Below, in pieces: positions 63,733 through 64,000 of a DNA stretch of 64,000 nucleotides (position 1 is the stretch's first letter; each line of letters begins with the position of its first letter). The DNA is from Brevundimonas sp. NIBR11 (GTDB lineage Bacteria > Pseudomonadota > Alphaproteobacteria > Caulobacterales > Caulobacteraceae): assembly GCF_027912535.1 (NCBI RefSeq), contig NZ_CP115465.1, positions 2,398,001 through 2,462,000 of the forward strand, written 5' to 3'. A program made the position numbers and the translations under genes. The notes under the pieces were generated by a model. The model did not search any database, was not told where the DNA came from, and worked only from the letters and a program-made list of their open reading frames with translations.

Positions 63733-64000
63733 CTAGACGCTTTCCTTCACGCGCGCACCCCGCACCGCGTCGGCGAGCGCCTTGACCTTGGACAGAACGC
63801 GGGGGGCGGCCGGTTCGTTCGCGTCCAGAGCCGCCGCGACCTCGTCGACCAGAACAGAGCCGGCCACGACGGCGTCTGCGACGCGCGCGATCTCGGCGGC
63901 CCGCTCCGGCGTCTTGACCCCAAACCCGACCGCGACCGGCAGATTGGACGCCCTGCGCACCCGCTCGACGGCCGGAGCGACCGAGGCGGATTGCGCCTCC
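63733..64000 (-). CDS. trpA: Tryptophan synthase alpha chain, C-terminal fragment
   Basis: The gene enters from the right edge; the last 89 residues are seen. The motif [19 protein letters not shown] and [20 protein letters not shown] match the C-terminal barrel of TrpA with its phosphate-binding loop GSVLV. TrpA cleaves indoleglycerol phosphate to indole. It is followed 10 nt later by accD, the usual alphaproteobacterial order. Confidence 0.94.
   Translation of the reverse strand, partial: EAQSASVAPAVERVRRASNLPVAVGFGVKTPERAAEIARVADAVVAGSVLVDEVAAALDANEPAAPRVLSKVKALADAVRGARVKESV

Overview
The window is GC-rich, densely packed chromosomal DNA of an alphaproteobacterium, most likely a Caulobacteraceae member such as Brevundimonas. 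Pointers are the plant/alphaproteobacterial-type glutamate-cysteine ligase, the trpA-accD-folC block, a zinc-finger-less AccD, VPTLSEW-type C-terminal sorting proteins, and a structured leader before nhaA. The genus is inferred from gene content; no rRNA or other marker is present.

Layout. 1-11.5 kb is ordinary metabolism: MgtC (partial), hemerythrin-like protein, YebC, thioesterase, Zn alcohol dehydrogenase, GFA protein, a nucleoside hydrolase-ribokinase salvage pair, a large Tat-exported PhoX phosphatase and an Asp/Glu racemase. 11.5-16.7 kb is an accessory island: four tandem IPTL-CTERM surface proteins followed by small orphan genes, all on the minus strand. Every one of these genes has a copy of the same 24-bp imperfect inverted repeat just past its stop codon. 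16.7-21.8 kb holds a D-cysteine desulfhydrase operon, a BLUF photoreceptor, a hydrolase-OsmC fusion and thiC under a TPP riboswitch. 21.8-23.3 kb is an AT-richer, apparently acquired two-gene module built around a PIN_8-type nuclease.

23.3-38.6 kb mixes orphan membrane and HTH proteins, a KDPG-type aldolase, OmpA and TonB-like envelope proteins, an MHS-type MFS transporter, an LVIVD/DUF305 pair with a Met/His-rich stretch, a TetR-regulated EmrAB-like efflux operon with a perfect operator, a fasciclin lipoprotein, a triple-repeat secreted protein and lepA. 38.8-49.9 kb carries an RND efflux adaptor and pump, a puzzling overlapping HTH locus, a TonB-dependent receptor, nhaA with its structured leader, and selO. 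49.9-64 kb carries a DUF2975/XRE pair with three operator-like repeats, a MerR-acyl-CoA dehydrogenase cluster split by a REP-like element, a protease-like protein lacking the expected cysteine, rsmE, a gene broken by an in-frame amber codon, gshA, an entericidin-like micropeptide, a ThDP-dependent synthase, folC, a DoxX-like gene, accD and the 3' end of trpA.

The most unusual features are the 11.5-16.7 kb gene-repeat array, the PIN_8 module beside thiC with its palindromic border, and the repeated use of a single CTAG as the shared stop of convergent gene pairs (five cases).
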